Shown piece after piece: positions 24,783 through 33,886 of a stretch of 64,000 bases of DNA; the first letter of the stretch is position 1, and each line of letters begins with the position of its first letter. Origin of the DNA: JABCPE02 sp963530895 (GTDB taxonomy: Bacteria > Bacteroidota > Bacteroidia > Flavobacteriales > Weeksellaceae); the NCBI GenBank assembly GCA_963530895.1, contig CAUSFO010000001.1, positions 1 through 64,000 of the forward strand. The letters are read 5' to 3'. The notes under the pieces were generated by a model. The model did not search any database, had not been told where the DNA came from, and saw nothing but the letters and a program-made list of their open reading frames with translations. Position numbers and translations under genes: made by a program.

Positions 24783-26435
24783 ATGTTTAACATTGAAAGC
24801 CTACAGTCAAAATCTACAACAGAATTGACTAAAATTTGTAAAGATTTAGGCATTAAAGTAGCAAGAAACAGCACAGAAAATGATAAGGTTTTCGCTATTC
24901 TTGACTTTCAAGCTGCAAATCCCAAAGTAGCAAAAGAATACTATAATGCAACTGAAGAAAAACCCGATAACACGACTGAAAACCAAACTCCAGAGAAAAA
25001 AACTACTAAAAGAAAAAGAGTAGAAAAACCTGCAGAAGAAAATATTTTGGACAAAAAAGAAGAAACAGAATCAAAAACCGAAAAACCTGCAAAAGAGGAG
25101 AAAAAAACCACTCCAAAAACTAAAAAATCACCTAAAAATAGAAAAGAAAAAGAAGCTAATATTCCTACTTCGGCAGTAGAGGAAAATATTTCGGAAGAGA
25201 AAACCAATGAAGGAGAAAAACCTCTAAAAAAGAAAAACAAACAAAAAGAAAACTCAAAACAACCTGAAAACAAAGAACCCGAAAACGAAGAGCAAAATCC
25301 TCCTAAAAAGGAATTTAATTTTGACAATATTGTAATCGTAGAGGGTGTTTTAGAGATTCTTCCTGATAACTATGGATTCCTCCGTTCTTCGGATTTCAAT
25401 TATATTTCTTCTCCAGACGATGTATTTGTCTCTACCAACCAAATCAGAAACTATGGTCTAAAAACTGGTGATACTGTGAAAGGTATCGTCCGACTCCCAA
25501 AAGAAGGAGAAAAATATTTTTCGCTCCAAAAAGCATTGGAAATAAATGGCAGAGACCTGCATTTCATAAAAGACAGAGTAGCTTTTGAATATCTTACTCC
25601 GCTATTCCCACAAGAGAAATTTAATTTAACTGGAAAAAATTCCACACTTTCTACCAGAATAGTAGATCTATTCGCTCCAATAGGAAAAGGACAAAGAGCA
25701 ATGATAGTAGCCCAGCCTAAAACAGGGAAAACCATGCTCCTGAAAGACATCGCTAATTCCATCTCGGCAAATCACCCAGAAGCCTATATGATGATTCTTC
25801 TGATAGATGAAAGGCCAGAGGAAGTAACTGATATGCAGCGAAGTGTGAATGCAGAAGTAATCGCTTCTACCTTTGATGAAGCAGCAGAAAAACATGTGAA
25901 AGTAGCCAATCTGGTTCTGTCAAAAGCCCAAAGAATGGTAGAATGTGGACATGATGTGGTAATTTTACTAGATTCTATCACTCGTCTGGCGAGAGCCTAT
26001 AATACGGTAACTCCTGCCTCTGGGAAAATCCTCTCTGGTGGAGTGGATGCCAATTCACTTCACAAACCAAAAAGATTTTTCGGAGCGGCTAGGAAAATAG
26101 AAGGCGGCGGTTCTTTGACCATCATCGCTACAGCTCTGATAGATACAGGTTCTAAAATGGATGAGGTGATTTTTGAAGAATTCAAAGGAACAGGAAATAT
26201 GGAACTCCAGCTGGATAGAAAAATCGCCAATAAAAGGGTTTTCCCTGCAGTGGATTTGGTGGCTTCCAGCACGAGAAGGGACAACCTGCTGCATGATGAA
26301 ACCACTCAGCAGAGAATGTGGATTCTGAGAAAATATCTTTCTGATATGAATCCCGTAGAAGCTATGGAATTTGTAGAAAAACAAATGAAAGCAACTCTGA
26401 ACAACGAAGAATTCCTAATGTCTATGAACAAATAA
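24783..26435 (+). CDS. rho: Transcription termination factor Rho with long N-terminal insert
   Basis: 550-residue hexameric RNA helicase that terminates transcription. Residues 1-50 are a Rho_N helical domain (SLQSKSTTELTKICKDLGIKV in pieces). Residues about 58-177 are a low-complexity insert rich in Lys, Glu, Pro, Asn and Thr, a feature known from Bacteroidota and actinobacterial Rho proteins. The RNA-binding cold-shock domain (about 178-260) has LPDNYGFLRSSDFNY. The ATPase core has Walker A AQPKTGKT (about 310-317), Walker B VVILLDSITRLARAYN and the Q/R-loop region LSGGVDANSL. The gene ends in a strong intrinsic terminator. Confidence 0.95.
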   Translation: MFNIESLQSKSTTELTKICKDLGIKVARNSTENDKVFAILDFQAANPKVAKEYYNATEEKPDNTTENQTPEKKTTKRKRVEKPAEENILDKKEETESKTEKPAKEEKKTTPKTKKSPKNRKEKEANIPTSAVEENISEEKTNEGEKPLKKKNKQKENSKQPENKEPENEEQNPPKKEFNFDNIVIVEGVLEILPDNYGFLRSSDFNYISSPDDVFVSTNQIRNYGLKTGDTVKGIVRLPKEGEKYFSLQKALEINGRDLHFIKDRVAFEYLTPLFPQEKFNLTGKNSTLSTRIVDLFAPIGKGQRAMIVAQPKTGKTMLLKDIANSISANHPEAYMMILLIDERPEEVTDMQRSVNAEVIASTFDEAAEKHVKVANLVLSKAQRMVECGHDVVILLDSITRLARAYNTVTPASGKILSGGVDANSLHKPKRFFGAARKIEGGGSLTIIATALIDTGSKMDEVIFEEFKGTGNMELQLDRKIANKRVFPAVDLVASSTRRDNLLHDETTQQRMWILRKYLSDMNPVEAMEFVEKQMKATLNNEEFLMSMNK

Positions 26436-26436
26436 A

Positions 26437-26464
26437 AAAAACCTCGGAAATTCCGAGGTTTTTC
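26437..26464. terminator. Terminator between rho and the esterase gene
   Basis: Perfect inverted repeat AAAAACCTCGGAA / TTCCGAGGTTTTT, usable in both directions for these convergent genes. Confidence 0.85.
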
Positions 26465-26476
26465 GTTTTAGGAGTT

Positions 26477-27985
26477 TTATTTTGTTGAGATTTTATCTAT
26501 CCATTCGAAAAGTTCTTCCAAATCATAGTCGCCTCTGTGTACTATGTCCCAAGGCATAGCAAAATCTACAGCTTTTTTATGATTTCTAAGAGTAGTCGCT
26601 AGAATTGTAGAAATCGCAAGGGAAGTATCCGCATCTTTGGCGCCGTGTCTTATTCTCCAGTTTTGAGTGGAGGTGTTTTTAATGAAATTCATCGGATTCA
26701 TCATTTTTACGATATCCGCATCCGCCATTTGGGCTTTTGTATATTCATATGTTCTGGCTCCACCTTCGACAGGATATTCCGTTATGAAAAACTTGGCTGT
26801 ATTATTATCAAAAGAAAATTTTGTAAAGTGTTTATTATCAACCGTTAAATCTCCAAACAAATTGTTTTCTCCAGCAGATAAATCCAAGGCATCAAACGCA
26901 GGAGCGGATTTACTTCTAGAAAGATATTCTTTGGAATAAGTTTTAAAATCCAGCCCTACTACTTTTTTATTTTTAAACTCAAGCCAAGAATATTTACTCA
27001 AATCATTTCCTTCCGAGATGGCTTTATTAGCTGAATTTATCACAAATTTTTTCACATATTCTTTGAATGTTCCTTCTCCTTTATCATTGAGCGTCAATGT
27101 TTTTCCGTTTTCATCTTTTAGTTTTAAGGAATTCACATATTTAGGAAACATGGAAGCTAATTTGGGCTGAACAGCGATTTGTTCCTCAGTCAAGGTTTCT
27201 GTGAATATCTCAATATAACCAGGATGGACAAGATTTATTACCTTATAATCCTTCACATGTCCATACTGCCATTCGTAGGCTGCATCAGCATTGTCAAGAT
27301 TGGTAATTGGGCAATACGCAGAGACCGCAAAAATATCATCTCTCGCAGCAGCAGCGCCTAATTCATTCAAGTAAGAATGATAAATTTTCTGATTTCCACT
27401 CGCTCCCAAAAGCGCAGAAAGGGCTCCGCCTGCGCTTGTCCCATTAGAAATGATTTTTTCGGCATTACCCGGCATTATTTTATCATTAAATCTAAGATAC
27501 CTCACCGCCGCCTTCAAATCTACTATCGCAGCAGGAGCTTTGCCAATGTATTGTGCTTTATCATTAGTAAGTTTACGCCCTCTTACTCCTGGAGATGCCA
27601 CTACGTAGCCTTTGGACAGGGCGACAAGGATAGCATTGTCCTTGCCTGTTCTTCGGTCTTTTATTGGCTCTCCTGCTTGTGAGGACATATATCTACCTAC
27701 ATCATTTGGGAGGAAAATAGGCGCTGTATCAGCATTATACTTTCTGATGTTTTTCCCTTCATAGTATTCCACAGGGATATAAATGTTCATACTCTGATAT
27801 CGTACATCCACAGGATGGCTGACATAGACTACATCTTCGTAAGCCCTGAAAGAAATTTCTTTTCCTGCGACCTGAGCCGTTTTTACAGTGTATTTTTCTG
27901 AATCAAAATTCAGAGAATACTCTTTGGACTGGGCGTGCATCATAGAAGCCGCCACTACCATAATTCCTATTGCTGTTTTTTTCAT
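26477..27985 (-). CDS. Secreted alpha/beta hydrolase, subtype B tannase-like
   Basis: 502-residue exported esterase. The signal peptide ends MMHAQ (residues 15-19). The nucleophile elbow is SNGTSAGG (180-187, Ser184). A conserved early segment LVALSKGYVVASPGVRGR (about 120-137) and the Asp/His part near the end (RHGAKDADTSL and DIVHRGDYDLEE, His about 485) complete a serine triad. The pattern matches subtype B tannase / feruloyl-esterase-like enzymes acting on aromatic esters, but the true substrate could be any ester. There is no type IX secretion C-terminal domain; it ends IDKISTK. Monocistronic. Confidence 0.75.
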   Translation of the reverse strand: MKKTAIGIMVVAASMMHAQSKEYSLNFDSEKYTVKTAQVAGKEISFRAYEDVVYVSHPVDVRYQSMNIYIPVEYYEGKNIRKYNADTAPIFLPNDVGRYMSSQAGEPIKDRRTGKDNAILVALSKGYVVASPGVRGRKLTNDKAQYIGKAPAAIVDLKAAVRYLRFNDKIMPGNAEKIISNGTSAGGALSALLGASGNQKIYHSYLNELGAAAARDDIFAVSAYCPITNLDNADAAYEWQYGHVKDYKVINLVHPGYIEIFTETLTEEQIAVQPKLASMFPKYVNSLKLKDENGKTLTLNDKGEGTFKEYVKKFVINSANKAISEGNDLSKYSWLEFKNKKVVGLDFKTYSKEYLSRSKSAPAFDALDLSAGENNLFGDLTVDNKHFTKFSFDNNTAKFFITEYPVEGGARTYEYTKAQMADADIVKMMNPMNFIKNTSTQNWRIRHGAKDADTSLAISTILATTLRNHKKAVDFAMPWDIVHRGDYDLEELFEWIDKISTK

Positions 27986-28088
27986 TTGACTAATTGTTTA
28001 TACGAATAAAATTAAATAAAATTCTACTTAAAATATATCTCAAAGTTAATGCATATATTTCAATCATTGATAAAATCTCTTGGGAAAA

Positions 28089-28121
28089 TTGATTATAATA
28101 TTTGATTTTTATTTACTTTTG
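28089..28121 (+). promoter_or_regulatory. Superoxide dismutase promoter
   Basis: TTG at 28089-28091, 22-nt spacer, TACTTTTG at 28114-28121 (TAnnTTTG), 25 nt before the start codon. Confidence 0.55.
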
Positions 28122-28146
28122 GCGGAATTTTTAAATAGAATATATT

Positions 28147-28740
28147 ATGTCATTTAACTTACCTAAACTAGATTATGCATACGATGCACTAGAACCTACA
28201 ATAGATGCCCAAACTATGGAAATCCACCATACGAAGCATCATCAGGCGTATATAGATAATCTTAATAAAGCCATAGAGGGAACCAACCTAGAAGGGAAAA
28301 GCATAGAAGAAATCTGCAAGGTGGCAGATGCACCCGCGCTGAGAAACAATGGAGGAGGACACTATAACCACTCTCTTTTCTGGGAAATTCTAACTCCCAA
28401 CGGCGCAAAAGAACCTGTGGGAAATGTGAAAAAAGCAATAGAAAACTATGGAGGTTTCGAGAAATTCAAAACTGATTTTTCAGAGGCTGCTAAGACAAGA
28501 TTCGGTTCTGGATGGGCTTGGCTGTGTAAGAAAGAAAACGGCGAAGTAGAAATCTGCTCCACTCCGAATCAGGACAACCCGCTGATGCCGAATGCTGGCT
28601 GCTCTGGAACGCCTATTCTAGGGATAGATGTCTGGGAACATGCATATTATCTAAATTACCAAAACAGAAGACCAGACTACATCAGTGCATTTTTTGAAGT
28701 TATTAACTGGGACAAAGTAGAGGAACTTTACAACAAATAA
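28147..28740 (+). CDS. sod: Superoxide dismutase (Fe/Mn family)
   Basis: 197-residue cytoplasmic enzyme converting superoxide to oxygen and hydrogen peroxide. The metal ligands are in place: His27 (MEIHHTKHHQAY), His75 (GGHYNHSLFW), Asp161 and His165 (DVWEHAYYLNY). The GGGHYNHS context and NQDNPLM near 141-147 do not alone decide between Mn, Fe or cambialistic use. No signal peptide. It has its own promoter and no visible partner gene. Confidence 0.95.
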   Translation: MSFNLPKLDYAYDALEPTIDAQTMEIHHTKHHQAYIDNLNKAIEGTNLEGKSIEEICKVADAPALRNNGGGHYNHSLFWEILTPNGAKEPVGNVKKAIENYGGFEKFKTDFSEAAKTRFGSGWAWLCKKENGEVEICSTPNQDNPLMPNAGCSGTPILGIDVWEHAYYLNYQNRRPDYISAFFEVINWDKVEELYNK

Positions 28741-28816
28741 AAAAGTAAAAATTGGGATGAATTTTATATGAATTTGTTCCATTTTTTTTATTAAATTTAA
28801 ACAAAAATTTATTGTA

Positions 28817-29524
28817 ATGAAAAATAAGATTTATTTTTGGATGATAGGTCTAGTGATGACCTTGGTTTCGTGTAATGTGAATGCTGATATTACCCTGCAC
28901 AAAGACAAAACACAGAGTATAAAAATGGACATCGATGGGAAAGAAGCAGCGAAAATCTTTAAAGATGAGAATAAGAAGGGTAAGAAAGATAAAGATGACC
29001 TCCCAAAAGAATGGACCAGCTTATATGAGATGAACCTAAAAAAGGATAAAAAAGAAAGAATCACCGCTCCAGACACCATAGCAGTAATGAAAAAAATATA
29101 TGTAAAAGGCAGCTATGATAAGGATGATCTGACAGATATTTCCTTTAAAACTGATAAACTGACTAATAAAGAATTGTCCATTATGTTCAATAAAAAAGAG
29201 GAAAAATCCTTACCAATTCTTGATTTGTTCTCCAGAAATGAATGGGACGGAAAAACTTTAAAAATAAATACTTCTGTATTAAATGATATACTTGTCAAAA
29301 AAAATAAAGATCAAGAATCTGATTTAGATTGGATGATATTTACTAAAGACTATCGGGTAACTTTCCATTTCAATTCGGAAATAAAGAAAATAGAAGGAAA
29401 ACATGATTTGGTAAGAAAAGTAAATAACAACATGGTAGAAATAAAGTTTAATATAGATGATGTAAGGAAAAAAGGATTTAAATTCAAAAACGATGATTCT
29501 TTTATAACAATTGCTACGAAATAA
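28817..29524 (+). CDS. Hypothetical lipoprotein
   Basis: 235-residue predicted lipoprotein (lipobox LVSC, Cys19). The mature part opens NVNADITLHKDKTQSIKMDID, which looks like a beta strand pair, followed by a very basic Lys/Asp-rich stretch (about residues 50-65, KDENKKGKKDKDD). Lys/Glu/Asp content is high throughout, and the C-terminus is strand-rich. I do not recognise the family. It is followed by a hairpin terminator and then the large intergenic region. Confidence 0.65.
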   Translation: MKNKIYFWMIGLVMTLVSCNVNADITLHKDKTQSIKMDIDGKEAAKIFKDENKKGKKDKDDLPKEWTSLYEMNLKKDKKERITAPDTIAVMKKIYVKGSYDKDDLTDISFKTDKLTNKELSIMFNKKEEKSLPILDLFSRNEWDGKTLKINTSVLNDILVKKNKDQESDLDWMIFTKDYRVTFHFNSEIKKIEGKHDLVRKVNNNMVEIKFNIDDVRKKGFKFKNDDSFITIATK

Positions 29525-29549
29525 AAACCAAGCTAAATAGGTGCTTTTC

Positions 29550-29586
29550 ATCAGGTTCAGCCTCAAAAACTGAATCTGATTTTTTT
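29550..29586 (+). terminator. Terminator after the hypothetical lipoprotein gene
   Basis: Arms ATCAGGTTCAG and CTGAATCTGAT (one G/T-type mismatch) around CCTCAAAAA, followed by a T tract. Confidence 0.7.
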
Positions 29587-29995
29587 ATCAACAATGTCTG
29601 TGGCTAATGAGGAAAAACTACCTTTATTCCATGTGGAAAACTTCCAAGAAAAAATATTTTGAAATCCGAAATAAAATTCTAATGAGAAAAATTTTCCCAC
29701 CAATCAAGAATTATTTTCAAATAAAAACATTTGTTTTTGAATAGGTTTATTCACATTACACTTGGTCACATTGTCTTTATTTCAGACTTATTCACGAATG
29801 TTGATAAGCTGTTTTATAAATTTAGAATCAATGCTTTATGATGTGAATTATCTATGAATTTCAGCTAAAATATTTGTGCTAAACTTTCATAAAAAATTTA
29901 TCCACTAAACCCAGCTCTATAACAATATACATCATATATCTTTTTTAAATTAAATAGAAAAAATGAATATTGTAATAGTGTGGTGCTTGGGGAAT
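29585..29995. other. Candidate replication origin: DnaA-box-like cluster with AT-rich flank
   Basis: This is the only intergenic stretch over 300 bp in the window (29525-30073) and holds no credible gene. Against the DnaA box TTATnCACA there is one exact match, TTATTCACA (29747-29755). There are six 8-of-9-type matches: TTATCAACA (29585-29593), TTAGCCACA (minus, 29607-29599), TTTTCCACA (minus, 29640-29632), TTATTCACG (29788-29796), TAATTCACA (minus, 29850-29842) and TTATCCACT (29898-29906). A strongly AT-rich run (about 29925-29990) follows and could be the unwinding element. Two parS-like sites lie 4-6 kb away. dnaA itself is not in the window, so this remains a candidate. Confidence 0.45.
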
Positions 29996-30017
29996 TTTTT
30001 GTCGGCTAAAATTTTTA

Positions 30018-30043
30018 TTGGACGAATTTATAATTTAACTTTG
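30018..30043 (+). promoter_or_regulatory. Candidate pgk promoter
   Basis: TAACTTTG at 30036-30043 matches TAnnTTTG, 30 nt before the pgk start. TTG at 30018-30020 gives a somewhat short 15-nt spacer. Confidence 0.5.
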
Positions 30044-30073
30044 CAGAAAGTAATCAAATAAAAATATATACAT

Positions 30074-31264
30074 ATGAAAACGATTAAACAATTTGATTTT
30101 TCTGGTAAAAAAGCCTTGGTAAGAGTAGACTTTAATGTCCCTCAGGATGAAAACCTAAAGGTAACGGATAATACCAGAATCACAGCTGTGAAACCTACTA
30201 TTGAAAAAATTCTTTCCGATGGCGGTTCAGTTATCCTGATGACGCATTTAGGACGACCAAAAGGAGAGAAAAATGATAAAAACTCACTAAAACACATTCT
30301 TCCTGAGATAGAAAAGATTTTGGGTAAATCTGTAAAATTTGCTGAGGACTGCATCGGTGAAGAGGCAGTAAAACTGGCTTCTGAGCTGAAAAGCGGAGAA
30401 ATTCTCCTATTAGAAAACCTTAGATTCTATAACGAGGAAGAGAAAGGAGACAAAGCATTTGCAGAAAAATTAGCCAAATTAGGCGATGCGTATGTCAATG
30501 ATGCCTTTGGTACGGCTCACAGAGCGCATGCTTCTACAGCTGTTATCGCTGAGTTTTTCCCTCAGACTAAGTTTTTCGGGCTGCTTATGGCGAAAGAATT
30601 AGAGGCGATAGATAAAGTCCTTCACTCAGGCGAAAAGCCTATTACGGCGATACTTGGTGGTTCTAAAGTTTCTACCAAAATCACTATTATAGAAAATATT
30701 CTGCCAGTGGTGGATAATCTGATTATCGGTGGTGGAATGGCTTTTACTTTTATCAAAGCGCAGGGCGGAAATGTAGGAAATTCTTTGGTGGAGGATGACA
30801 AGCTGGATTTGGCTTTAGAAATTTTAGAAAAGGCTAAAAATCAGAATGTTAAAGTTTATATTCCTGTAGATGTTATCGCAGCGAAAGAGTTTAACAATGA
30901 TGCAGAAAGAAAAGAAGTGACAGCAAATGAAATTCCAGACGGCTGGATGGGGCTGGATGTAGGAAGCGAGTCACAAAAAATAAATAACGATGTGATTATG
31001 AATTCCAAAACTATTCTTTGGAATGGTCCTTTGGGAGTTTTTGAAATGTCTAATTTTGCTGAAGGAACTAAGGCTTTGGGAGACAGCATAGCAGAGGCTA
31101 CTAAGACTGGTGCGTTTTCTCTCGTAGGGGGAGGGGACAGTGTAGCATTCGTGAAGCAGTTTGGCTACGCAGATAAGGTTTCTTATGTATCCACAGGTGG
31201 TGGAGCAATGCTGGAAAGCCTTGAAGGACTGGAACTTCCAGGAGTATCAGCTATTAATAAATAA
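30074..31264 (+). CDS. pgk: Phosphoglycerate kinase
   Basis: 396-residue glycolytic enzyme that transfers the acyl phosphate of 1,3-bisphosphoglycerate to ADP. Signatures are KKALVRVDFNVP (about residues 13-24), ILMTHLGRPKG (about 54-64), ENLRFYNEEEKGD (about 115-127), VNDAFGTAHRAHAS (about 140-153), the hinge region and the C-terminal nucleotide loop FSLVGGGDSVAFV (about 348-360). Full length with no fusion to triosephosphate isomerase. Monocistronic: own promoter and a strong terminator. Confidence 0.97.
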   Translation: MKTIKQFDFSGKKALVRVDFNVPQDENLKVTDNTRITAVKPTIEKILSDGGSVILMTHLGRPKGEKNDKNSLKHILPEIEKILGKSVKFAEDCIGEEAVKLASELKSGEILLLENLRFYNEEEKGDKAFAEKLAKLGDAYVNDAFGTAHRAHASTAVIAEFFPQTKFFGLLMAKELEAIDKVLHSGEKPITAILGGSKVSTKITIIENILPVVDNLIIGGGMAFTFIKAQGGNVGNSLVEDDKLDLALEILEKAKNQNVKVYIPVDVIAAKEFNNDAERKEVTANEIPDGWMGLDVGSESQKINNDVIMNSKTILWNGPLGVFEMSNFAEGTKALGDSIAEATKTGAFSLVGGGDSVAFVKQFGYADKVSYVSTGGGAMLESLEGLELPGVSAINK

Positions 31265-31281
31265 TTGTAATTATAATAAAT

Positions 31282-31315
31282 AAGCGAACTCTAGATTTTA
31301 GGGTTCGCTTTTTTT
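31282..31315 (+). terminator. Terminator after pgk
   Basis: Stem AAGCGAACTCTA / TAGGGTTCGCTT with one wobble pair, GATTT loop, followed by a T run. Confidence 0.8.
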
Positions 31316-31358
31316 ATGAATATTTTACTCAAAAATATTTTATATACATGAAAATTTA

Positions 31359-32171
31359 TTAAGTACAATCCCAATTATACATTACATCATCAAACTGGCA
31401 TTTTGCCAAATCTTCTGGGTTTATAAAGAAGTTGGCTACGCCACAATCACCCCATATAATCTCTACATCTTCTATTTCATCAGAATCTATTTGAAGAAGA
31501 AGTAAGGTATGAGGGTCATTGTCTTTACGAGGATCATCTTGGGTGAAGTAAGGATAACCACCAATCTTGTGTCCTGTGCTATCTAAATCATGAATAAAAT
31601 CAGCTTCATCAGGTAACTGATATAGATACTCTATTTTGTCTGAAAAGGTTTTATTCCACTTTTCTATAAAAAGTTTTTGTGCGGAATTTTCGTCCAATGA
31701 AAAAGTTTCAATTTCTTTGGTAAAATGTAAAGCAAACTGCAAATCAGCATCAAAAGGCAGATTGTCATTATCAAAAACATAGTCCTCTATAAAATTATCA
31801 ATGGACAAAGCTTCGCCAATAGTAGGGTAGTAGAGTACTCGCTTAAAGTCATTACTGCAAGGATTGTCAAAGTCTAGCCCAAATAGATAATCTTCAGTGT
31901 CTGCTATCCAGAACTGCAATAGACCTTTTTTAGGATAGATATTGTTTTCGGGTAGTTGTTCACAGTTAATTTGTGCCAGCATAAAGAGTGGTTTGCCTTC
32001 AGCACTTGTAGGTAATGAGCCTCCTTTTGGGACATAGGGTATACCACCAAATTTACTATCGGTAATTGTTAAGTTATTAGATAAAGATAGTTTGATACGA
32101 ATCATCTCCCGCTGTGTAGCAGCATTAAGGTCAGCAACTAATTGCTCAATTTGTTCTTGTGTAGGAATCAT
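31359..32171 (-). CDS. YwqG-like DUF1963 protein
   Basis: 270-residue cytoplasmic protein matching the YwqG/DUF1963 pattern: SKFGGIPYVPKGGSLPT (residues 37-53), the phrase MLAQINCEQLP (about 64-74) and the later HKIGGYPYFTQDDPR and LLLQIDSDE with a negatively charged C-terminus. The family is widespread, may take part in stress or inter-bacterial settings, and has no defined activity. It is acidic. A -7 box TAAATTTG lies on the minus strand at 32201-32194, 22 nt before the ATG. It stands alone between pgk and an MgtC-like gene. Confidence 0.75.
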   Translation of the reverse strand: MIPTQEQIEQLVADLNAATQREMIRIKLSLSNNLTITDSKFGGIPYVPKGGSLPTSAEGKPLFMLAQINCEQLPENNIYPKKGLLQFWIADTEDYLFGLDFDNPCSNDFKRVLYYPTIGEALSIDNFIEDYVFDNDNLPFDADLQFALHFTKEIETFSLDENSAQKLFIEKWNKTFSDKIEYLYQLPDEADFIHDLDSTGHKIGGYPYFTQDDPRKDNDPHTLLLLQIDSDEIEDVEIIWGDCGVANFFINPEDLAKCQFDDVMYNWDCT

Positions 32172-32193
32172 TTTTATTATGTTTTTTGATAGA

Positions 32194-32201
32194 CAAATTT
32201 A
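32194..32201 (-). promoter_or_regulatory. Candidate -7 box of the YwqG-like gene
   Basis: TAAATTTG on the minus strand, 22 nt before the start at 32171. Confidence 0.4.
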
Positions 32202-32208
32202 AAAAATA

Positions 32209-32955
32209 TTAAATACTCATATCTTTTACCGATTTTATATTATTTTTTGAGGAAAGAATCATCACGATTTCGGCGATGTTGTTATTATTTTCTTCGGTGG
32301 TCGCATTGAATGTTATAATATTGTTTTTCATGTTTTTATCAACTTTATTGATGATCATTTCTTTTTGTAGAAAAACTTCATAGCATTCAGAAATAATTTC
32401 TGAAACTTCAGTATTTTCATCAATTTCAATTTCAAAAATCAGATTGGAAGATTTTTTCATGAAAATAGTTTCTACCTTTTTCAGCGCTATCATGATGATG
32501 AACATAAAAATAATAGCAATGAGTGCAATGTTATAAAATCCCCAGCCAATTCCTAAGCCTACGCAGCCAGTTGCCCAGATTCCAGCCGCGGTGGTCAGTC
32601 CGCCCACTTCACCTTTTTCTTTGATAATACTTCCTGCGCCTAGGAAACCTATTCCACTGATAACTTGCGCCCCAAGACGCCCCAAGTCTGTTTTCATAAT
32701 TGCTGCAAGACCTTTGAAATCTTTTTCAAAGTCGTAAATATTCAATCTTAGTTGATCTTGCACCATCGAAACTATCGCTGCACCGAAACACACGAGAATG
32801 TAAGTTCTGAATCCAGCGGGTTTGTGTTTTCTTTCTCTTTCGATGCCGACAAGCCCTCCAAAAATGATAGCCAATAGAAGTCGTAAAAAAACAACATCCA
32901 CAGTTAGCTCTCCTACAAATTTAATTTTTGATATGTTGCTAAAAAATTCAAACAT
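32209..32955 (-). CDS. MgtC/SapB family membrane protein
   Basis: 248-residue inner-membrane protein. Residues about 20-155 carry four or five membrane segments with the MgtC hallmark FGGLVGIERERKHKPAGFRTYILVC (in pieces, residues 36-60) and GIGFLGAGSIIKEKGEVGGLTTAAGIW. The C-terminal soluble part (about 170-248) resembles the ACT-like domain of MgtC proteins. In pathogens MgtC limits ATP synthase and supports growth at low Mg2+; in environmental bacteria the role is less clear. No Mg2+-responsive leader is evident in the short upstream region. Confidence 0.85.
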   Translation of the reverse strand: MFEFFSNISKIKFVGELTVDVVFLRLLLAIIFGGLVGIERERKHKPAGFRTYILVCFGAAIVSMVQDQLRLNIYDFEKDFKGLAAIMKTDLGRLGAQVISGIGFLGAGSIIKEKGEVGGLTTAAGIWATGCVGLGIGWGFYNIALIAIIFMFIIMIALKKVETIFMKKSSNLIFEIEIDENTEVSEIISECYEVFLQKEMIINKVDKNMKNNIITFNATTEENNNNIAEIVMILSSKNNIKSVKDMSI

Positions 32956-33043
32956 GATATTTTCTTTTTAATTTAAAAATTTCTTGAAAAAGTTATTTTT
33001 GAGTAAAAAAATGACTTTAATAAACCTATTAAAAATCTATTTT

Positions 33044-33868
33044 TTAAGTTTTTTCGATAATATATATCAAACTTGAAAATTCGCCCGTTTTTGACGCTTT
33101 AAAATTAGAAATCGCTCCGTGAATTACTCCAAAAAGCCAAAAAAGAGGATTTTTCTTATATTTTTCACTTAGCATGGATATATAATAAGAATCGAGCAGG
33201 AGAGGTTTTATTTTTCTGATTTTCCAATTTTCATTATTCATCAATTTTTCCATTCCTGATTTTGAAAAATGCCAAATGTGTCTCGGCACATCATAGGCAG
33301 CCCAAAATTCTTTATATTTTTTCCCGTCGTAGGAAGTATGGTTCGGAACGGCGATGATGAGAAGTCCATTTGGTTTTAATTTTTTATGAAATATCTTCAG
33401 ATATTTTTCCCTTTCCTCTATATGCTCGAAAACATGCCATAGAGTGATAGCATCTAGACTTTCGTTTTCTATTTCCGCGAGTTCTGGATTGGAAATGAAA
33501 ATTGTTTTTTCGGATTTTTGTTTTGCAAAATTTCTTGCATTTTCATTTGGTTCAAATCCGTAGGTAGTGTATTCGTTTTCTATAAATTTCACAAACTCTC
33601 CTGCACCGCATCCGTAGTCTAATATTTTCAGATGAGTTCCTATTTCATTCTTGATCATATTTTTTTTATAATTAAGATTAAATTTCTGTAAAAATTTATA
33701 TACTTTTTCTTTCAAACTTCCCGAATCCTGATGATGCGAAATGTAATTTTTACTTTCATAATATTTACCTAAATCATCGGGCAGGGGAGAAGTTTTATAA
33801 ATCCCTTGGATTTCTGTTTCTATAATTTCAAATTCTTCCTGTGAGAGAAAGTGGTCTTTTATTTTCAT
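33044..33868 (-). CDS. Class I SAM-dependent methyltransferase
   Basis: 274-residue methyltransferase. The SAM-binding loop is LDYGCGAGEFVKFIE (about residues 89-103), followed by YGFEPNENAR (acidic end of strand 2), an ALTLWHVFEHIEE-type motif 4 (ITLWHVFEHI, about 144-153) and LKPNGLLIIAVPN after it. This is the Methyltransf_23 type common in envelope polysaccharide and lipid clusters of Bacteroidota; the substrate is unknown. It is not linked to a biosynthesis cluster here: mnmG lies upstream and mgtC-like downstream, with a hairpin over a parS-like site between it and mnmG. Confidence 0.8.
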   Translation of the reverse strand: MKIKDHFLSQEEFEIIETEIQGIYKTSPLPDDLGKYYESKNYISHHQDSGSLKEKVYKFLQKFNLNYKKNMIKNEIGTHLKILDYGCGAGEFVKFIENEYTTYGFEPNENARNFAKQKSEKTIFISNPELAEIENESLDAITLWHVFEHIEEREKYLKIFHKKLKPNGLLIIAVPNHTSYDGKKYKEFWAAYDVPRHIWHFSKSGMEKLMNNENWKIRKIKPLLLDSYYISMLSEKYKKNPLFWLFGVIHGAISNFKASKTGEFSSLIYIIEKT

Positions 33869-33886
33869 TTTAATTTTTTATAAAAC

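Noticed and set aside
29963..30061. Short 32-codon frame before pgk
   Set aside because: It covers the pgk promoter and has no start context or recognisable sequence.
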